Source of the DNA: Balamuthia mandrillaris | Taxonomy: Eukaryota > Discosea > Longamoebia > Balamuthiidae | NCBI GenBank assembly: GCA_031835245.1 | Contig: JAVKOQ010000205.1 | Span: 29,663 to 93,662 of the forward strand | Direction: 5' to 3' | Length of the DNA stretch: 64,000 nucleotides | Made by a program: the position numbers and the translations under genes | Shown: piece by piece, positions 25,991-36,525 of the stretch | How the letters are laid out: the number at the start of each line of letters is the position of its first letter | Numbering within the stretch: the first letter of the stretch is position 1 | Notes under the pieces: generated by a model | Told to the model about the DNA's origin: nothing | Databases searched by the model: none | The model's input: only the letters and a program-made list of their open reading frames with translations

Positions 25991-26633
25991 ATGAATGAGC
26001 GGAAGACCAGTTACATGGCCATCGATATAACATTGTAACGTGTAATGCTAAAGGCTAAATAAAAACTGGTTTTGTCTTCTCTCTTCTCCTTTTTTTTCTT
26101 CCGTCTCCGGCAGCAGAAGATAATTCACGCGGAATACGTTGGCGACCAGCAACCAAACCTCAACGTCGGCGTTCGCTCAGCGAACTAGTGGTGCTAAAAT
26201 GAGGGAGAATTAAAGAAACAACAGTCGTATCTGCAAGAGAAATGGGTTGAATTTGCAATAAAAAAAGACAGGAAGAATGCTAACAAAAAAGTCCGGGAAT
26301 GTCGTAGGTGAGACCGAACTAATACAACAGATTCTCTGATCCTTTGGTTAAAGTTGAAGGTGCATGAAAGTGATCGACGGGAAAGAACTGTAAGTTACGG
26401 TAATGGCAGGAGGAGAAAGAACTTCACATGTTGTTTTTAGTGCTAGTTGCTAACTTTCTGATTTTCAAGTGAGAAATGGAGAGAGACAGGGAGAGGGAGA
26501 GAGGGAGAGAGAGGGAGAGAGAGAGTGTGTGTATTTTAAATAGGAAGGAAAGCAAACTAACCAGAAAAAAACAAGAACTATGTCGGCTCATCTTTCCTGT
26601 GAGCTGGATACGACAAAGAGTACTACTCATCGC
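25991..26633. other. Intergenic region after the GH16 gene
   Basis: About 640 bp. I see a (GAGAGG)-like purine tract at about 26476-26528 but no supported gene, RNA or element. Confidence 0.5.
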
Positions 26634-27043
26634 TTAAACGAGGTTCGAATACACTGTAGATGCATGGCGGGAAGTGTGCTTCACACCTGAGCTCACTGGG
26701 GTTTGGTGAAGATGCAATTGACACTTTCTGCATCGTCGTCTGAAGAGCTTGAAGCCTGCTTGTTCGAGGGTCAAATGCGCCGGACTTATGCAGCGAGAGT
26801 TGTGGCATAAGTGCGATACCTCCAAGCCATGAACTAGCACTCGATAGTGCAGTAACCAAGAAATTGCACAAAGTATTTGCGGTTCTCCACAGTAGCTTGT
26901 AGATATCCATCATTTCCATCTTTGGGGTGGTGACAGTAACACCTCCACCTCTCTTCTTCAGCTTCTTCGAGGGTTAATTTTTTGTTGTCCGTCCCCTTGA
27001 GCATCCAACAACCTCCCGACCTGACAATACTTCCTTCCCATCT
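26634..27043 (-). pseudogene. Frameshifted HNH (zf-His-Me-finger) endonuclease relic
   Basis: Two overlapping minus-strand frames together spell a degenerate eukaryotic His-Me-finger nuclease. Frame one (27043-26834) gives GGCWMLKG, then RWRCYCHHPKDGNDGY and RKYFVQFLGY before a stop. Frame two (26909-26634) gives HGLEVSHLCHNSRCISPAHL, then FRRRCRKC and LHLHQTP. The second block is the zinc-binding signature of PF05551-type homing-endonuclease-like proteins (VSHLCHN..C-x-P-x-HL), and the first has the usual CW..G..GY lead-in. The two must join by a one-base shift near 26840-26900, and no intron fits there. I conclude the gene is broken, or the assembly has an indel. A minus-strand coiled-coil-like open frame at 27161-27484 may be its detached N-terminal part. 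Confidence 0.55.
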
Positions 27044-28032
27044 TTAGCAGGGAGTCCAGACTCAGCTCGTTCACAGTCATAACGTGCCCTGGGGTGTGTG
27101 GTTCCCGAACTTTTCTCTTCTTTCTATTGGTCGTGCTGGAACTAGCCTTGTGTGTCTTCGCTATTTGCCCGCGTGTTTGCCTGCACGTGCAGAACTGCGA
27201 TGTTGCAGACGGTCGATCGTTTTATCCTTGTTTTGCTCATCATCTTCCATTCTCTCGTTTTCTTGCCTTTCTTGTTCGGCTTGCTTTCGAAGGTTCGCTT
27301 TGTAGAGGAGGTAGTTGGCTGTCTCCTCTGCCAATAAACGCACCGAGTTCAAAATGGAGAAGACGGATATTGGTTGGTCCTGTTCTACCTCATATTGGAC
27401 ATAGGATTGCGGCGTCCATTGAACGCTGATTTCCTCTTCCTCGCAAGTCGTGTCACTGGTTCCAGTGGGGTGTTGATTGGGCACCCAAGAATGTCCTTTT
27501 CAACCATGTCTGTTATTATCATTTTTTTTTTTTTGCTCAGCTCAGTTCTGCACAGTGAATGAAAGAACGGTGGGAGGAGAGCGGCATTATTAATTAAAAT
27601 ACATACCTTCTGGGACTGGTGTCAACCGTAGAACATGCTTGCGGTATCTATCCAACGACAACGAGCCCTTTGCCAAAAGCACATGCAACGCTGGGTTCTT
27701 TGCGAGACGAGTAGACCCTTGCGTCCCTTTGGCGATCTCCTGTCTTATAAGCTCCTCTTCGTCATATCCAGGAATCAATGAACTTGTCGAGCGCCGTTGC
27801 GTGCAATGCAATGTGTGGTGAGAGAGAAGAGAGAAGAGAGAAGAGAGAAGAGAGAAGAGAGAAGAGAGAAGAGAGAAGAGAGAGGAGAGAGGAGAGAGGA
27901 GAGAAGAGAGAAGAGAGAATGGAGGAGAGAGAAGAGAGAAGAGAGGAGATAAGAGAGGACAGGAGAGAGAAGAGAGAAGAGAGAATGTACATTTCTGTAG
28001 ACATTGTAACATCAGCCGAAAAAGAAACAAAG
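27044..28032. other. Intergenic region with a possible N-terminal exon of the HNH relic and a purine satellite
   Basis: The minus strand at 27161-27484 encodes a plausible helix (SILNSVRLLAEETANYLLYK then a Lys/Glu-rich coil), of uncertain status. The plus strand from 27818 to 27983 is a GAGAGAA satellite just upstream of the armadillo gene. Confidence 0.4.
27818..27983 (+). repeat. GAGAGAA heptamer satellite upstream of the armadillo gene
   Basis: About 165 bp of AGAGAAG/AGAGAGG units ending 2 bp before an in-frame ATG at 27985 and 50 bp before the preferred ATG at 28033. It probably lies in the promoter or 5' UTR. Confidence 0.9.
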
Positions 28033-29048
28033 ATGAGCGCTGCTGTGCAAGACATCGTAACGAAGCTGCAGGATAAGAAGGAGGACCACGGGAAAGCCCT
28101 TCCATTGCTTCGCGATTTAGCTGCCGCGGCCTCTGATGGTTGGTTTCTTCTATTTTTGGTGCACTAAACAGGTTTGCTGATAAATCCTTTATTTTTTTTT
28201 TCTTTTGTCAAACTTTTCCCTCAGCTCAAATTCGTGAAAGTGTGGTGGAGGCCGTGGCCGCTGTTTTGGAGCTGATCAGAGCGCACACCGCACAAAGTGA
28301 CCTTTTGAAACATGCGTTCACCGCTTTGGCGCACCTCACCTCCTACTCTGGTGCTTTCTTTGGTTATTTATGTTCCTCTCAATCACTTTCTTACACTATT
28401 TTTTTTTTGTGTTTTTTTTTTTGTTGGTGTTTTCTCGTTTTCGTTTTCTTCTTCTTCTTCTTCTTCTTTTTCTTTTTCTTTTTCTTTTTTTTTCTTTTTC
28501 TTTTTTTTCTTTTTCTTTTTCTTTTCTTTTCTTCTTTTTTTTTTGGGTGGGGTAAAGCCAAAAACCAGAACGAGTTTATGCAGGAAGGAGGGTTGGAGGC
28601 ATTGCTCAACGGTATGAAAACCTGCCCTGATGATGCTGCCGTACAACGAGAAGCTCTCAAAGTGTTGATTAACATATCCTACAGTGATGGTATGCAACGG
28701 AGGATTGTATTCGTTACTAGTCCTTACGCTTTCGGCTTATTCCTGTTCTTGTTCTTGTTCTTGTTCTTGTTCTTCTTGTTCTTCTTCTTCTTCTTCTTCT
28801 TCTTGTTCTTCTTGTTCTTGTTCTTGTTCTTCTTGTTCTTCTTGTTCTTCTTCTTCTTCTTCTTCTTCTTCTTCTTCTTCTTCTTCTTCTTCTTTTCCTT
28901 TTAGAACATGAAAAGGCTGTGGTGGCAGGAGGAGCAGTTGATTTGGTTGTGAAAAGCATGGAGCACCATTCCAAAGATGAATCCGTTCAACACTTTGCAT
29001 GTTGGGTGTTGTTGAATCTTGCTTCTGCTGGTACTCATTATTCTCTCT

Positions 29049-29083
<35 letters not shown>

Positions 29084-30819
29084 ATTTACTTTGTTGTCAA
29101 ATAGCAACACCAGCAACAACAGCAGCTATCATCGCCGCGATGGGTGCTCATCACTCCAGCAGAGTTGTGCAGCATTACGGTGCATTTGCGTTGGAAAAAA
29201 TCGCAGCCTTTCATGGTAGTTTATATCTTTCTCTCGTTTTCTGCTGCTTTCATGCTCTTTGCTCTTTGTCTCCTCGTTTTCTTTGCTGCTCTTGCTCTGC
29301 TTCTTCTTCTTGTCCTTGTTCTTCTTCTACTTCTACTTCTTCTTATCCTTCTCCTTCTTCTTCCCTCTAAACCATTATTATCATATGTAGAGGATTTACG
29401 AATGGAGATGGTGGTCAAAGGAGCTGTAGAGGCCTTAGCGGCAGCCAGTGCTTACTCAGAACTTCAAGTCTGCGTTATTCGTGCTCTTGGTAACCTTGCA
29501 TGTAACAGTATGTACTTCACCATTAATTTTCTTGTTCTTTCATCTTTGTTCTTTCTTGTTTCTTCTATCATCTATCTTGTTTACTGTTTATTGTTTCTTC
29601 TTATTTCTTGCTTTTATCTTTCTCTTCTTCATTCTGTATGCTTACTTTATTTCAAAATAGATGAAACACAAACAGCGGTTGTATCCAAAGGCAAAGGACT
29701 GCCCACTGTGATGGCTGCCATGAATGACAATCCTACCGATGAGACCTTGTTGACGTACGCGTGTTGGGCCTTGGAACAATTTGCAAGCGAGAATCCTGGT
29801 ACTTTCGCTCCTTTCTTGTTTCTCCTTGTTTTAGTTTATTCTTACCTATGTATTCTCGGTAGTAAACCAGCAAGCTATATTCGAGGCAAAAGGAGTTGAA
29901 GCAATCATAACGGCCATGAAAGCATTTCCTGAGTCAAAACGACTGCTATTCAGCGCTTTGGGTGCTCTCCTTAACCTTAGCTGTAATGACGGTCAGTGGC
30001 TTGTCATTTTTTTTTTTGTTTGCTTTCTGCTTTCTCATCTTTTTGCCGCCTATCTCTTTCACTCCTTACAAAACCGATAGACATTGAAAAAGCGAGCATC
30101 AGTACTGGTGTTATCGAGATTGCGTTGGATACAATTAAGCGTCACAACGATGTGCTCCTGCGTTACTCTGGTGTTTGGTTGTTGGCTAATCTAAGCCACA
30201 CCTTTGGTTCCTATCTTTCTTCTCTTTTATTGTAAACTCTTCTATTTCATTTTTGACCAGAACGCAAAACACATACCAGATGAAAATAGGCGTTACATCG
30301 CTAAAAACGGAGGCATTGATGCCATTGTAGCTGCCATGGATGAGCACAAGGATTTTTCTGACTTGATGTCTCATGGTTGTCTTGCGTTGGTCAACCTTGG
30401 CAAACTTGATGGTGATCCTCTCTCTCTTCGTCGTTCTCTTCTCTTCGTCGTTCTCTTCTCTTCTCTTCGTTGTTCTCTTCTCTTCTCTTCGTCGTTCTCT
30501 TCGTCGTTCTCTTCTCTTCGTCGTTCTCTTCGTCGTTCTCTTCTCTTCTCTTCTCTTCGTCGTTCTCTTCTCTTTCTCTTCTCTTCTCTTCTCTTCTCTT
30601 CTCTTCTCTTCTCTTCTCTTCTCTTCTCTTCTCTTCTTTTCTCTTCGCATTCTGTTTCTCTCCCGTTCTCTCTTCTGAATGCTTTCGGTTACATCAGAAA
30701 ATTTGGAGTTGCTGAAACAAAAGGGAGGAGAGCATTTACATACTTGTGCAGACGCAGCAGACGATCCTCACACCCAGCGTGCTGCTGAACAGCTGTTACA
30801 CAAGATGGAAAACAACTGA
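28033..30819 (+). CDS. Armadillo-repeat protein with one repeat per exon
   Basis: Eleven exons (28033-28138, 28225-28350, 28558-28689, 28905-29030, 29105-29215, 29391-29507, 29661-29798, 29863-29991, 30081-30206, 30280-30411, 30698-30819) join to 454 residues. Every intron is phase 1, and each internal exon encodes one 37-46-residue armadillo-like repeat with the usual helix pattern (GGLEALLNGM..ALKVLINISY; GAVDLVVKSM..ACWVLLNLAS; GVEAIITAMK..LGALLNLSC). The solenoid presumably binds a protein partner; which one cannot be told. An ATG at 27985 in the same frame would add 16 residues (MYISVDIV..). Several introns hold satellites (T-rich 28435-28545, TTC/TTG 28740-28893, CT 29041-29080, CTCTTC 30420-30650). 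The acceptor at 30278-30279 was chosen over the nearer AG at 30259-30260 because the latter gives a stop. I cannot assign an orthologue. Confidence 0.88.
28740..28893 (+). repeat. TTCTTG/TTC satellite in armadillo-gene intron 3
   Basis: Hexamers grading into TTC triplets. It fills most of the intron 28690-28904. Confidence 0.95.
30420..30650 (+). repeat. CTCTTCGTCGTT / CTCTT satellite in the last armadillo intron
   Basis: Tandem units of 'ctcttcgtcgtt' interspersed with 'ctctt' pentamers, ending in about 15 uninterrupted TCTCT-type pentamers (30575-30640). Pyrimidine-rich on the sense strand. Confidence 0.9.
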
Positions 30820-30876
30820 GAATGCTTTTCTTTGTATTATTCTTGTCTTATTAACATTTTTTTTTGAAAAAGAGAC

Positions 30877-31078
30877 AAAGAAGAAGAAGAAGAAGAAGAA
30901 GAAGAAGAAGAAGAAGAAGAAGAAGAAGAAGAAGAAGAAGAAGAAGAAGAAGAAGGCAAGAAGAAGAACAAGAACAAGAACAAGAACAAGAAGAAGAAGA
31001 AGAAGAAGAAGAAGAACAAGAAGAAGAACAAGAACAAGAAGAAGAAGAAGAAGAAGAAGAAGAACAAGAAGAAGAAGG
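30877..31078. repeat. GAA / GAACAA satellite between convergent armadillo and CutA genes
   Basis: About 200 bp, pure GAA for about 80 bp, then CAAGAA hexamers mixed with GAA. It ends a few bases from the CutA stop codon and probably lies in the CutA 3' UTR, where it is pyrimidine-rich on the sense strand. Confidence 0.9.
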
Positions 31079-31083
31079 GTAGC

Positions 31084-31510
31084 TTATTGTTGCTGAGACC
31101 GCATAGCAGTGGTGCTCTCTTCCAACCACTTCAAATACGGCGGGTTGCCCTTTTGAATGGGCAGGCTGATCACTTCAGGCACTTCGTAGGAGTGTTTGGC
31201 TTTCACGGTGGAGATGACCTGATCCAAAAGGTCTGTGCGTGTCTTTATGACCAAGAGGAGTTCTGTGTCTTTTTGGATCTTCCCTTGCCACACATACTTC
31301 GAAGTAATACCTATCAAAAAAGAATGCATTCTTGGTGAGTGTGGACAAAAAAACAAAACACAAATGCAAACCTGGAACTATGTTCACACAAGCAACAAGA
31401 CCAGCTTCTAAGAGAGCATCGCTCACCTCCTCAGCCTGTTGCATGCTGTTGGTGGTCACAAAGGCAACGCTAAACTTGCCTTCTGCATCCAAAGATCGAG
31501 ACGGCTCCAT
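31084..31510 (-). CDS. CUTA: CutA divalent-cation tolerance protein
   Basis: Two exons (31372-31510, 31084-31310) join to 121 residues, about the length of bacterial CutA1. Family hallmarks are AFVTTNSMQQAEEVSDALLE, then LVACVNIVPGITSKYVWQGK across the intron, ELLLVIKT, and SYEVPEVISLPI..GNPPYLKWL. CutA forms a trimer with a ferredoxin-like fold. It is linked to copper tolerance in bacteria and to acetylcholinesterase processing and membrane anchoring in animals, but its exact biochemical role is not settled. No signal peptide or mitochondrial presequence is evident, so a cytosolic location is likely. The gene is convergent with the armadillo gene across a GAA satellite. Confidence 0.94.
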
Positions 31511-32265
31511 GGTGGTGGTATTCTATTCTTCTCCCCAACAAAAGCAAACAAGCCAATACCACTTGAAACAAAGTTATGCAGGCTAAACAGGCAGGTAAAA
31601 CAAAAAAAAAAAAAAGCAGAGACGGAGCAGCAGCAGCAGTGACCAACAAGCAAAGAACAGCGAAGGCAGCTTCTTCTTTTGGCTCTTCACTGGAATGCCA
31701 AAAATGTTAACGATGTGAGAAATTTTATGCATGTTAGGAATGTAGATCTTTATTTTCCACTCCAGGACGACACGAAAACCACCAGTGGAAAAAAAAAAAG
31801 AGGATGGAGCGCGAAGGCAAGCAAGAGGAAGGGGAGGAAGAGGAGGAGGAAATCCAAGCCCTTCCCTCCTTGCTCCAATCCTTTGCACACTGTACCCACT
31901 GCGAGCTCTCTCCTTTAACGAGCTGACCTCCTTGCCATAGCAGCGCTCACCACCCTTCCTCATCCCTCCTCGATCGTCGTTTCCTGCAGCACCTCAGCAT
32001 CGATTGGATTTGCAACTAACTACATAACAGAATTCTCTTTTCTTCATCGCTCACTTCTCCATCGTCCGAGGACATCCTTTCATTCACATTAACCTCAGGA
32101 AAGTGAGTCCCAGCAACACTATGTTAGCTTTCACTATGGGTGTTACAGGAGACGACACTTCTGCGTACATCAGAACTCACTCCTCTCATCCTTCACAAAA
32201 GGTCTGCTCCTATTTTCTGTTCCCATAAAACAAGAACAAGAAACGAGGAAACATTCCACCTCTCT
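31511..32265. other. Intergenic region between CutA and the sirtuin gene
   Basis: About 750 bp with A-runs and small GA-rich patches. Open frames on both strands around 31583-31963 are Lys/Arg- or Ser/Phe-biased and match nothing I recognise. Confidence 0.5.
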
Positions 32266-33451
32266 TTACTTTCTGTACAATACTTTCTTCAGCTGACCAT
32301 CCACAACCTTGTAGACGGGCACCTCAAGCTCCTTCATTACTATCCGCATCACCTCGTCCGTTCGGCCTCTGATCACCATGCTGGCGTACTTGTCGTAGGG
32401 CGTCTTTTGAAGGTTCACGATGACCAACTTGCCTCCTTCCTTCTTGTAGGAATGCTCCACAAGGTTACAGGCCGGAGAGACCCTGAGGGACGTGCCAAGA
32501 ACCAACGCCAGATCGCAGCGTTCAGAGTGCTCCTTGGCCTTGCGCCATTCCTCAGGGGGTAGAGGGCTGCCAAAACCAACACCCGTATTGGAGAACTCGA
32601 AGCAGCCGCACTGCTGGCACTTGACCGGCCGTCGGATGCGCTTGCTGCCGGGAGAGATGAGAAAGTGCGGGGCTTTGCAGCGGTCGCACTCTTTCTTCAT
32701 TCGACTGCCATGAAGCTCTGACATTTTGTTGGGAGACACCTGAGTGAGCAAGTCGTGAGTAAAGAGAAAGAGACAAACACGGGAGCACGAAAGTTGATTA
32801 CATACCCCAGACATAAGATGAAGACCATCCACGTTGGTGCTCACGAGAAACTTGAGATAAGACTCGTCTTCGGAGGGAAGATGCATGAGCGTAGCCAATG
32901 CTCTGTGGGCGAACGTGGGAGAAGCTTCGTTTAACCTCTCCCCGAAGGAAGCAGGTGTCTCTCCTTCTGCTTCCAAGGTCCAAACTCCTTTTGGTCCTCT
33001 GCAAACAGAATAAGAAAATTAGAAACTGAAGAAGAAACAATGGAGCAGAACAAAGCGTTCGAACAACAAAAGAAAAAGGAGTAGAAATGATTGAGGAAGC
33101 AAACCTGTAGTCGGGAATGTCAGCGGCAGTCGATATGCCAGCTCCGGTGTAAGCCACGGCATAGTTGCTCTCTTTCATCCACTGAGCCAGCAGCCTGGCC
33201 TTGCGTTCAATCTCTTCCAGCTCGTCGAGATACTCGGTCTTGTCCTCATCGTCCTCAATCTGGTAGGAGCAGAAGCCTTTGCTCACTATCAAAGTCTCTC
33301 CTCGAATCTCTTTCGATACTACGTTCAGTTGTTTCCGGTTGAACCGTTTGATGTTGGTGTGAAGAGAGGAGGCGCTATTGCTTCTGGTTTGGTGGTGGGA
33401 AGGCGATGCCACAGGAGGAGGAGGAGGAGGTGCTACTAGTTTCGTTTGCAT
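32266..33451 (-). CDS. SIRT7-like NAD-dependent deacylase (sirtuin)
   Basis: Three exons (33105-33451, 32806-32998, 32266-32739) join to 337 residues. After a Pro/Ser-rich N-terminus (about 1-50) the Sir2 core runs from about 85 to 310: GAGISTAADIPDYRGPKGVW is rebuilt exactly across intron 1. STNVDGLHLMSGV and then KMSELHGS (catalytic His in the LHG motif) follow. The zinc site is a C-x2-C pair (CDRCK) and a second pair (CQQCGC). LVLGTSLRVSPACNL and KLVIVNLQKTPYDKYA close the NAD fold. The GPKGVW and LHG context is closest to class IV sirtuins (SIRT6/SIRT7), which act on histones and nucleolar targets. Asn-Val-Asp replaces the usual Asn-Cys/Ile-Asp, a mild change. A nuclear location is inferred from the class only. 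Confidence 0.93.
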
Positions 33452-33855
33452 GTTTATTTGTTTGTTAGGTCAAACTAGAGTGGTTACTCAAGGTTTAGAG
33501 GAAACGATCCTTTATTTTATTCTTCAACAGAACATAACAACCCGGTGAACCGAAGATACGTACCTCTTCAGGCAAAAAGGCAGGTTTTATGCTGCAAAGC
33601 AGAGAAGGGCCTGCCGTTCCACCTCCTCTCCTCTCCTTTTCTGTAGTTTCGCTGAAGGGGCACCCCGGATGTTTGATTTTTTATTGGCTCTATGAAAAGT
33701 CCAATGTACCCTGGCGTCGATGGAAACCGAAGTGATCGTCGCCCAAGTGGCGAGAGCGTGTCGATGGAACCGTTGGCAATTCCAAGACGATTTCCCCAGT
33801 TCTACTCTTCCAACTCGTGCATGCGGCTGCACATAAAAGGAGCTCTGGATTACGA

Positions 33856-34013
33856 CCCAATGATGTTGTTATGAGAACAATGCCCGCTCAAGGTGGTGTC
33901 TTTACGTTGGTTGCGTTTCTCGTTCTTTCGTTTGCCCAATGATGTTGTTATGAGAACAATGCCCGCTCAAGGTGGTGTCTTTACGTTGGTTGCGTTTCTC
34001 GTTCTTTCGTTTT
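33856..34013 (+). repeat. 79-bp perfect tandem duplication covering a signal-peptide start
   Basis: Positions 33856-33934 are repeated at 33935-34013 with no mismatch that I can see. Each copy holds the ATG and the first 22 or so codons of the secreted protein at 33950. Because 79 is not a multiple of three, the first copy's ATG (33871) reads into a TGA soon after the junction. Confidence 0.9.
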
Positions 34014-34543
34014 GTTTCGCAAATGCCTACACGAGCACCGCTTGCCAACGAGAGCAGCGTATAACCTTTCGTTACCTTGTGGATGGGCCTTTGCGCCCTC
34101 CCTCTGCAAACGAGCCCAACGAAGCAGTCAACGGCTCCCAGGAAGAGGTTCTATGCTTTGATGGCCTCATCCAGGACGCCGATCATCCTCTCTCCTCGCT
34201 AGGCACCTTGACAGGCTGCGCCAGGATCAACTCTGCCCATTCGGTTTCTTACAGCGAGCTCTCAGCCTTTCAAGCAACTGTCAGACACATCATCCGACTG
34301 GATGGCAGAGGCACCATAGTGGACGACGATGAAGCCAGCATCCTTCCACTCATCAACCCTCTTTCTGACGAGTTCACACACGGGGTGACGGCATTCACGG
34401 AGGAGCCGAACATCGTGGAGGAGGACGGAACGAAAGAGTTCCAGGGCAAAGAGGGAGTCGTGCAGGTCATGGGAAGGATGAACCTGGCCGATTTTCCCAA
34501 TAGCCTGATCTTTGAGGCCATTTTCGATATCACCATTTTCTAA
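33950..34543 (+). CDS. Small secreted protein, barrel-like, unknown function
   Basis: A single exon of 197 residues. MRTMPAQGGVFTLVAFLVLS is a clear signal peptide, with cleavage probably near ANA (residue 26). The mature part is about 170 residues with few cysteines, and ends in a pattern of G-x-G-x-V and F-x-F-x-I-x strands (EGVVQVMGRMNLADF, LIFEAIFDITIF). This recalls dirigent/allene-oxide-cyclase-type beta barrels, but the resemblance is weak and I do not assign a function. The start at 33950 is the second of two identical ATG contexts created by a 79-bp tandem duplication; only this one stays in frame with the mature protein. Confidence 0.75.
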   Translation: MRTMPAQGGVFTLVAFLVLSFCFANAYTSTACQREQRITFRYLVDGPLRPPSANEPNEAVNGSQEEVLCFDGLIQDADHPLSSLGTLTGCARINSAHSVSYSELSAFQATVRHIIRLDGRGTIVDDDEASILPLINPLSDEFTHGVTAFTEEPNIVEEDGTKEFQGKEGVVQVMGRMNLADFPNSLIFEAIFDITIF

Positions 34544-34750
34544 AGCGATGTAGTTGCTTCATCCTTTACTTTTTTAATTCTGGGTATCCTTCGAAGTGGT
34601 TTGCGCTGTTTTCGTTTGCTCCACCCTATAAGAGGTTTCTTTTTCTTATATTTTTTATGTTTTGGCATAGTCAACAAAAGTTGCAGTGGGTTAGAGTCGA
34701 ACGTGAACATACTCCACGATTATTGAAGCTGACGTCATTAAATTTCAAAT

Positions 34751-36418
34751 ATGGTAAGTAACACGTCGACACCAAAGCACAGCATAGACATGGAAGACGT
34801 GCTACGCAATGAGGACCTGCTGCTGATCGTCTTTGGCTTTCTTGCCGAGGATGAGGAGGAGGAGAACGAGGACCCGCTTTCACGGCGTCTGGGCAGAGAA
34901 GGGCGTGACCGAAAGTTTTCCTCCGAAAGAGCGCAAGGCAACTACGCCAAGGACCTCTTCTACGACGACGGCGGTGCCTGGTTTCCCAACCGACCTCTGT
35001 TCGCGGGCGCCGTCCAACTGGTTTGCCGCCGATGGCAGCGCGTAGCGGAACGTTGCCTCCAGCTGTGCGAAGCCAGGGCGTTTGACCGACGCAAACTCGC
35101 TGTGTGGGAGCGTTTGGCTCGTCGCCAAGCCGCGCGTGTCAAACTGTCTGCCGAAGACGCGCTCTCTCTCGACCAGCAACTCGAACAGCTTCTTCGACAA
35201 AGTGATCGTCGTAACACCCGCGAAGTGCTTCAAAACGGACGTCTTAATGCTCTCCTTGAGGCGGGTGCATCCACCGACACCCTGTCCAAGCACGAATCCA
35301 GCACCTTCAACCTGGCTGACCTTCTTAGATTCATTTTTCGCAGCTCCTCCCGCTTCACCCGCGCGTCAATGGGAGACTTTGTGGTCTTGGAGGAGCTCAT
35401 CTGCTCCGCGGGCAAAGGCCTTGGCTGGTGCTTTCACAGAGCGTACATGGGCTGGGGAGGAGAGGAGATCCCTCATTTCGTGCTCACTGCGATGACCACG
35501 GGTACACCCTGGGGAGAACCTTATCGTCCCAAAGAAGATAAGCCAGCGATGAAACTCAGCCGTCGCGCCTTTGGCGTGTTCAGAACCATGCTTCTGGCTC
35601 GATTGTACCATGCCACAACGGCCAGACAACAACCTGCTTGGCTTGTTCCCAAGGCTTGGTCAGGCTCCTCCCATTCTTACAACTGGTGTTTGGCAGAGAA
35701 CCTGGAGGACCTTAACGTCTTATTACCAATGCCTGGTAGACGGCTGCCCATCCTTGCTTCTCACGTCCTTGCACATCTCGCAAGGCTGCGCTCATCTCCT
35801 TCTTCCTCCTCGTTCTCCCCTTCTTTTACTTCCACTTCCTCGCTTTTTTCTTCTTCACAACAACGAGTACTAACATGGGATGTACTAAGATTGTTGGAGA
35901 TGGGAGGCTTTCTTCGTGGCGTTTCTTTTCCACCTCCTCTTTGCTCCGACGATCCGTTCACACGAACTTGTCTAACGGGATTCTGTTCTCGTCATCTTGT
36001 CCTTCCCAACGACCCTTTTCTTCTTCAGGCTCTTCGCTTTCACCTTTTCAACAATATCCGTGCGGGAATGGTTGAAGATGAGAAAGAGAAGCAGTTCTTC
36101 GTGGAAGCCCTACGGCTGTTAGTTAAGAAGAACCTCAGTTCCAAGCCCCAGAGGAACAGGTTGAAGGGATGTTTGAACGCATTTCCCGAGCTAAGAGGAT
36201 GGATGGTGGAAGGAGAAGCTGGTATGGTGCTGATGAAGGACCTTTGTCGAATGCGATGCAGAGAGCTGTTGGAGTTCTTTTTGCGAGAAGAAGGAGAAAG
36301 AATGAAACCCCTACTTGGAGCGCTGGTGGAGTGCATGCGATCAACCGAGGTTCGGGGATGCAAGCACAAGCTCATTCGTATGTTGGAGAAGAGAGCAAAG
36401 AGCGACCATGGACGGTGA
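34751..36418 (+). CDS. F-box-like protein of unknown function
   Basis: A single open frame of 555 residues. Near the start, EDVLRNEDLLLIVFGFLAED followed after about 65 residues by AVQLVCRRWQRVAERCL looks like an F-box split by a charged insertion (L..LIFGFL....LVCRRW). F-boxes recruit substrates to SCF ubiquitin ligases via Skp1. The remaining 430 residues are Leu/Arg-rich and probably helical, without a repeat I can name. ATG 34751 is followed by gtaagt, which mimics a splice donor; the next Met (MEDVLRNED, 34790) is an equally good start. No introns are needed. Confidence 0.7.
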   Translation: MVSNTSTPKHSIDMEDVLRNEDLLLIVFGFLAEDEEEENEDPLSRRLGREGRDRKFSSERAQGNYAKDLFYDDGGAWFPNRPLFAGAVQLVCRRWQRVAERCLQLCEARAFDRRKLAVWERLARRQAARVKLSAEDALSLDQQLEQLLRQSDRRNTREVLQNGRLNALLEAGASTDTLSKHESSTFNLADLLRFIFRSSSRFTRASMGDFVVLEELICSAGKGLGWCFHRAYMGWGGEEIPHFVLTAMTTGTPWGEPYRPKEDKPAMKLSRRAFGVFRTMLLARLYHATTARQQPAWLVPKAWSGSSHSYNWCLAENLEDLNVLLPMPGRRLPILASHVLAHLARLRSSPSSSSFSPSFTSTSSLFSSSQQRVLTWDVLRLLEMGGFLRGVSFPPPLCSDDPFTRTCLTGFCSRHLVLPNDPFLLQALRFHLFNNIRAGMVEDEKEKQFFVEALRLLVKKNLSSKPQRNRLKGCLNAFPELRGWMVEGEAGMVLMKDLCRMRCRELLEFFLREEGERMKPLLGALVECMRSTEVRGCKHKLIRMLEKRAKSDHGR

Positions 36419-36525
36419 AGGACACAGTGGGCTGAAAATGGTAGGTGTAGGTTTAGTTGCTCTTCCTTTCATATTAATTAAACTAAACTTCATTACACGA
36501 ACAGCAGCACACTTGACCGTAGAAA

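Noticed and set aside
30864-31129. Arg/Glu- or Ser/Leu-rich proteins between the armadillo and CutA genes
   Set aside because: They are translations of a GAA/CAAGAA satellite.
34751-34790. Splice donor at ATG-gtaagt at the start of the F-box-like gene
   Set aside because: The only following AG would give an intron of about 35 nt; the frame is open through, so coincidence is more likely.
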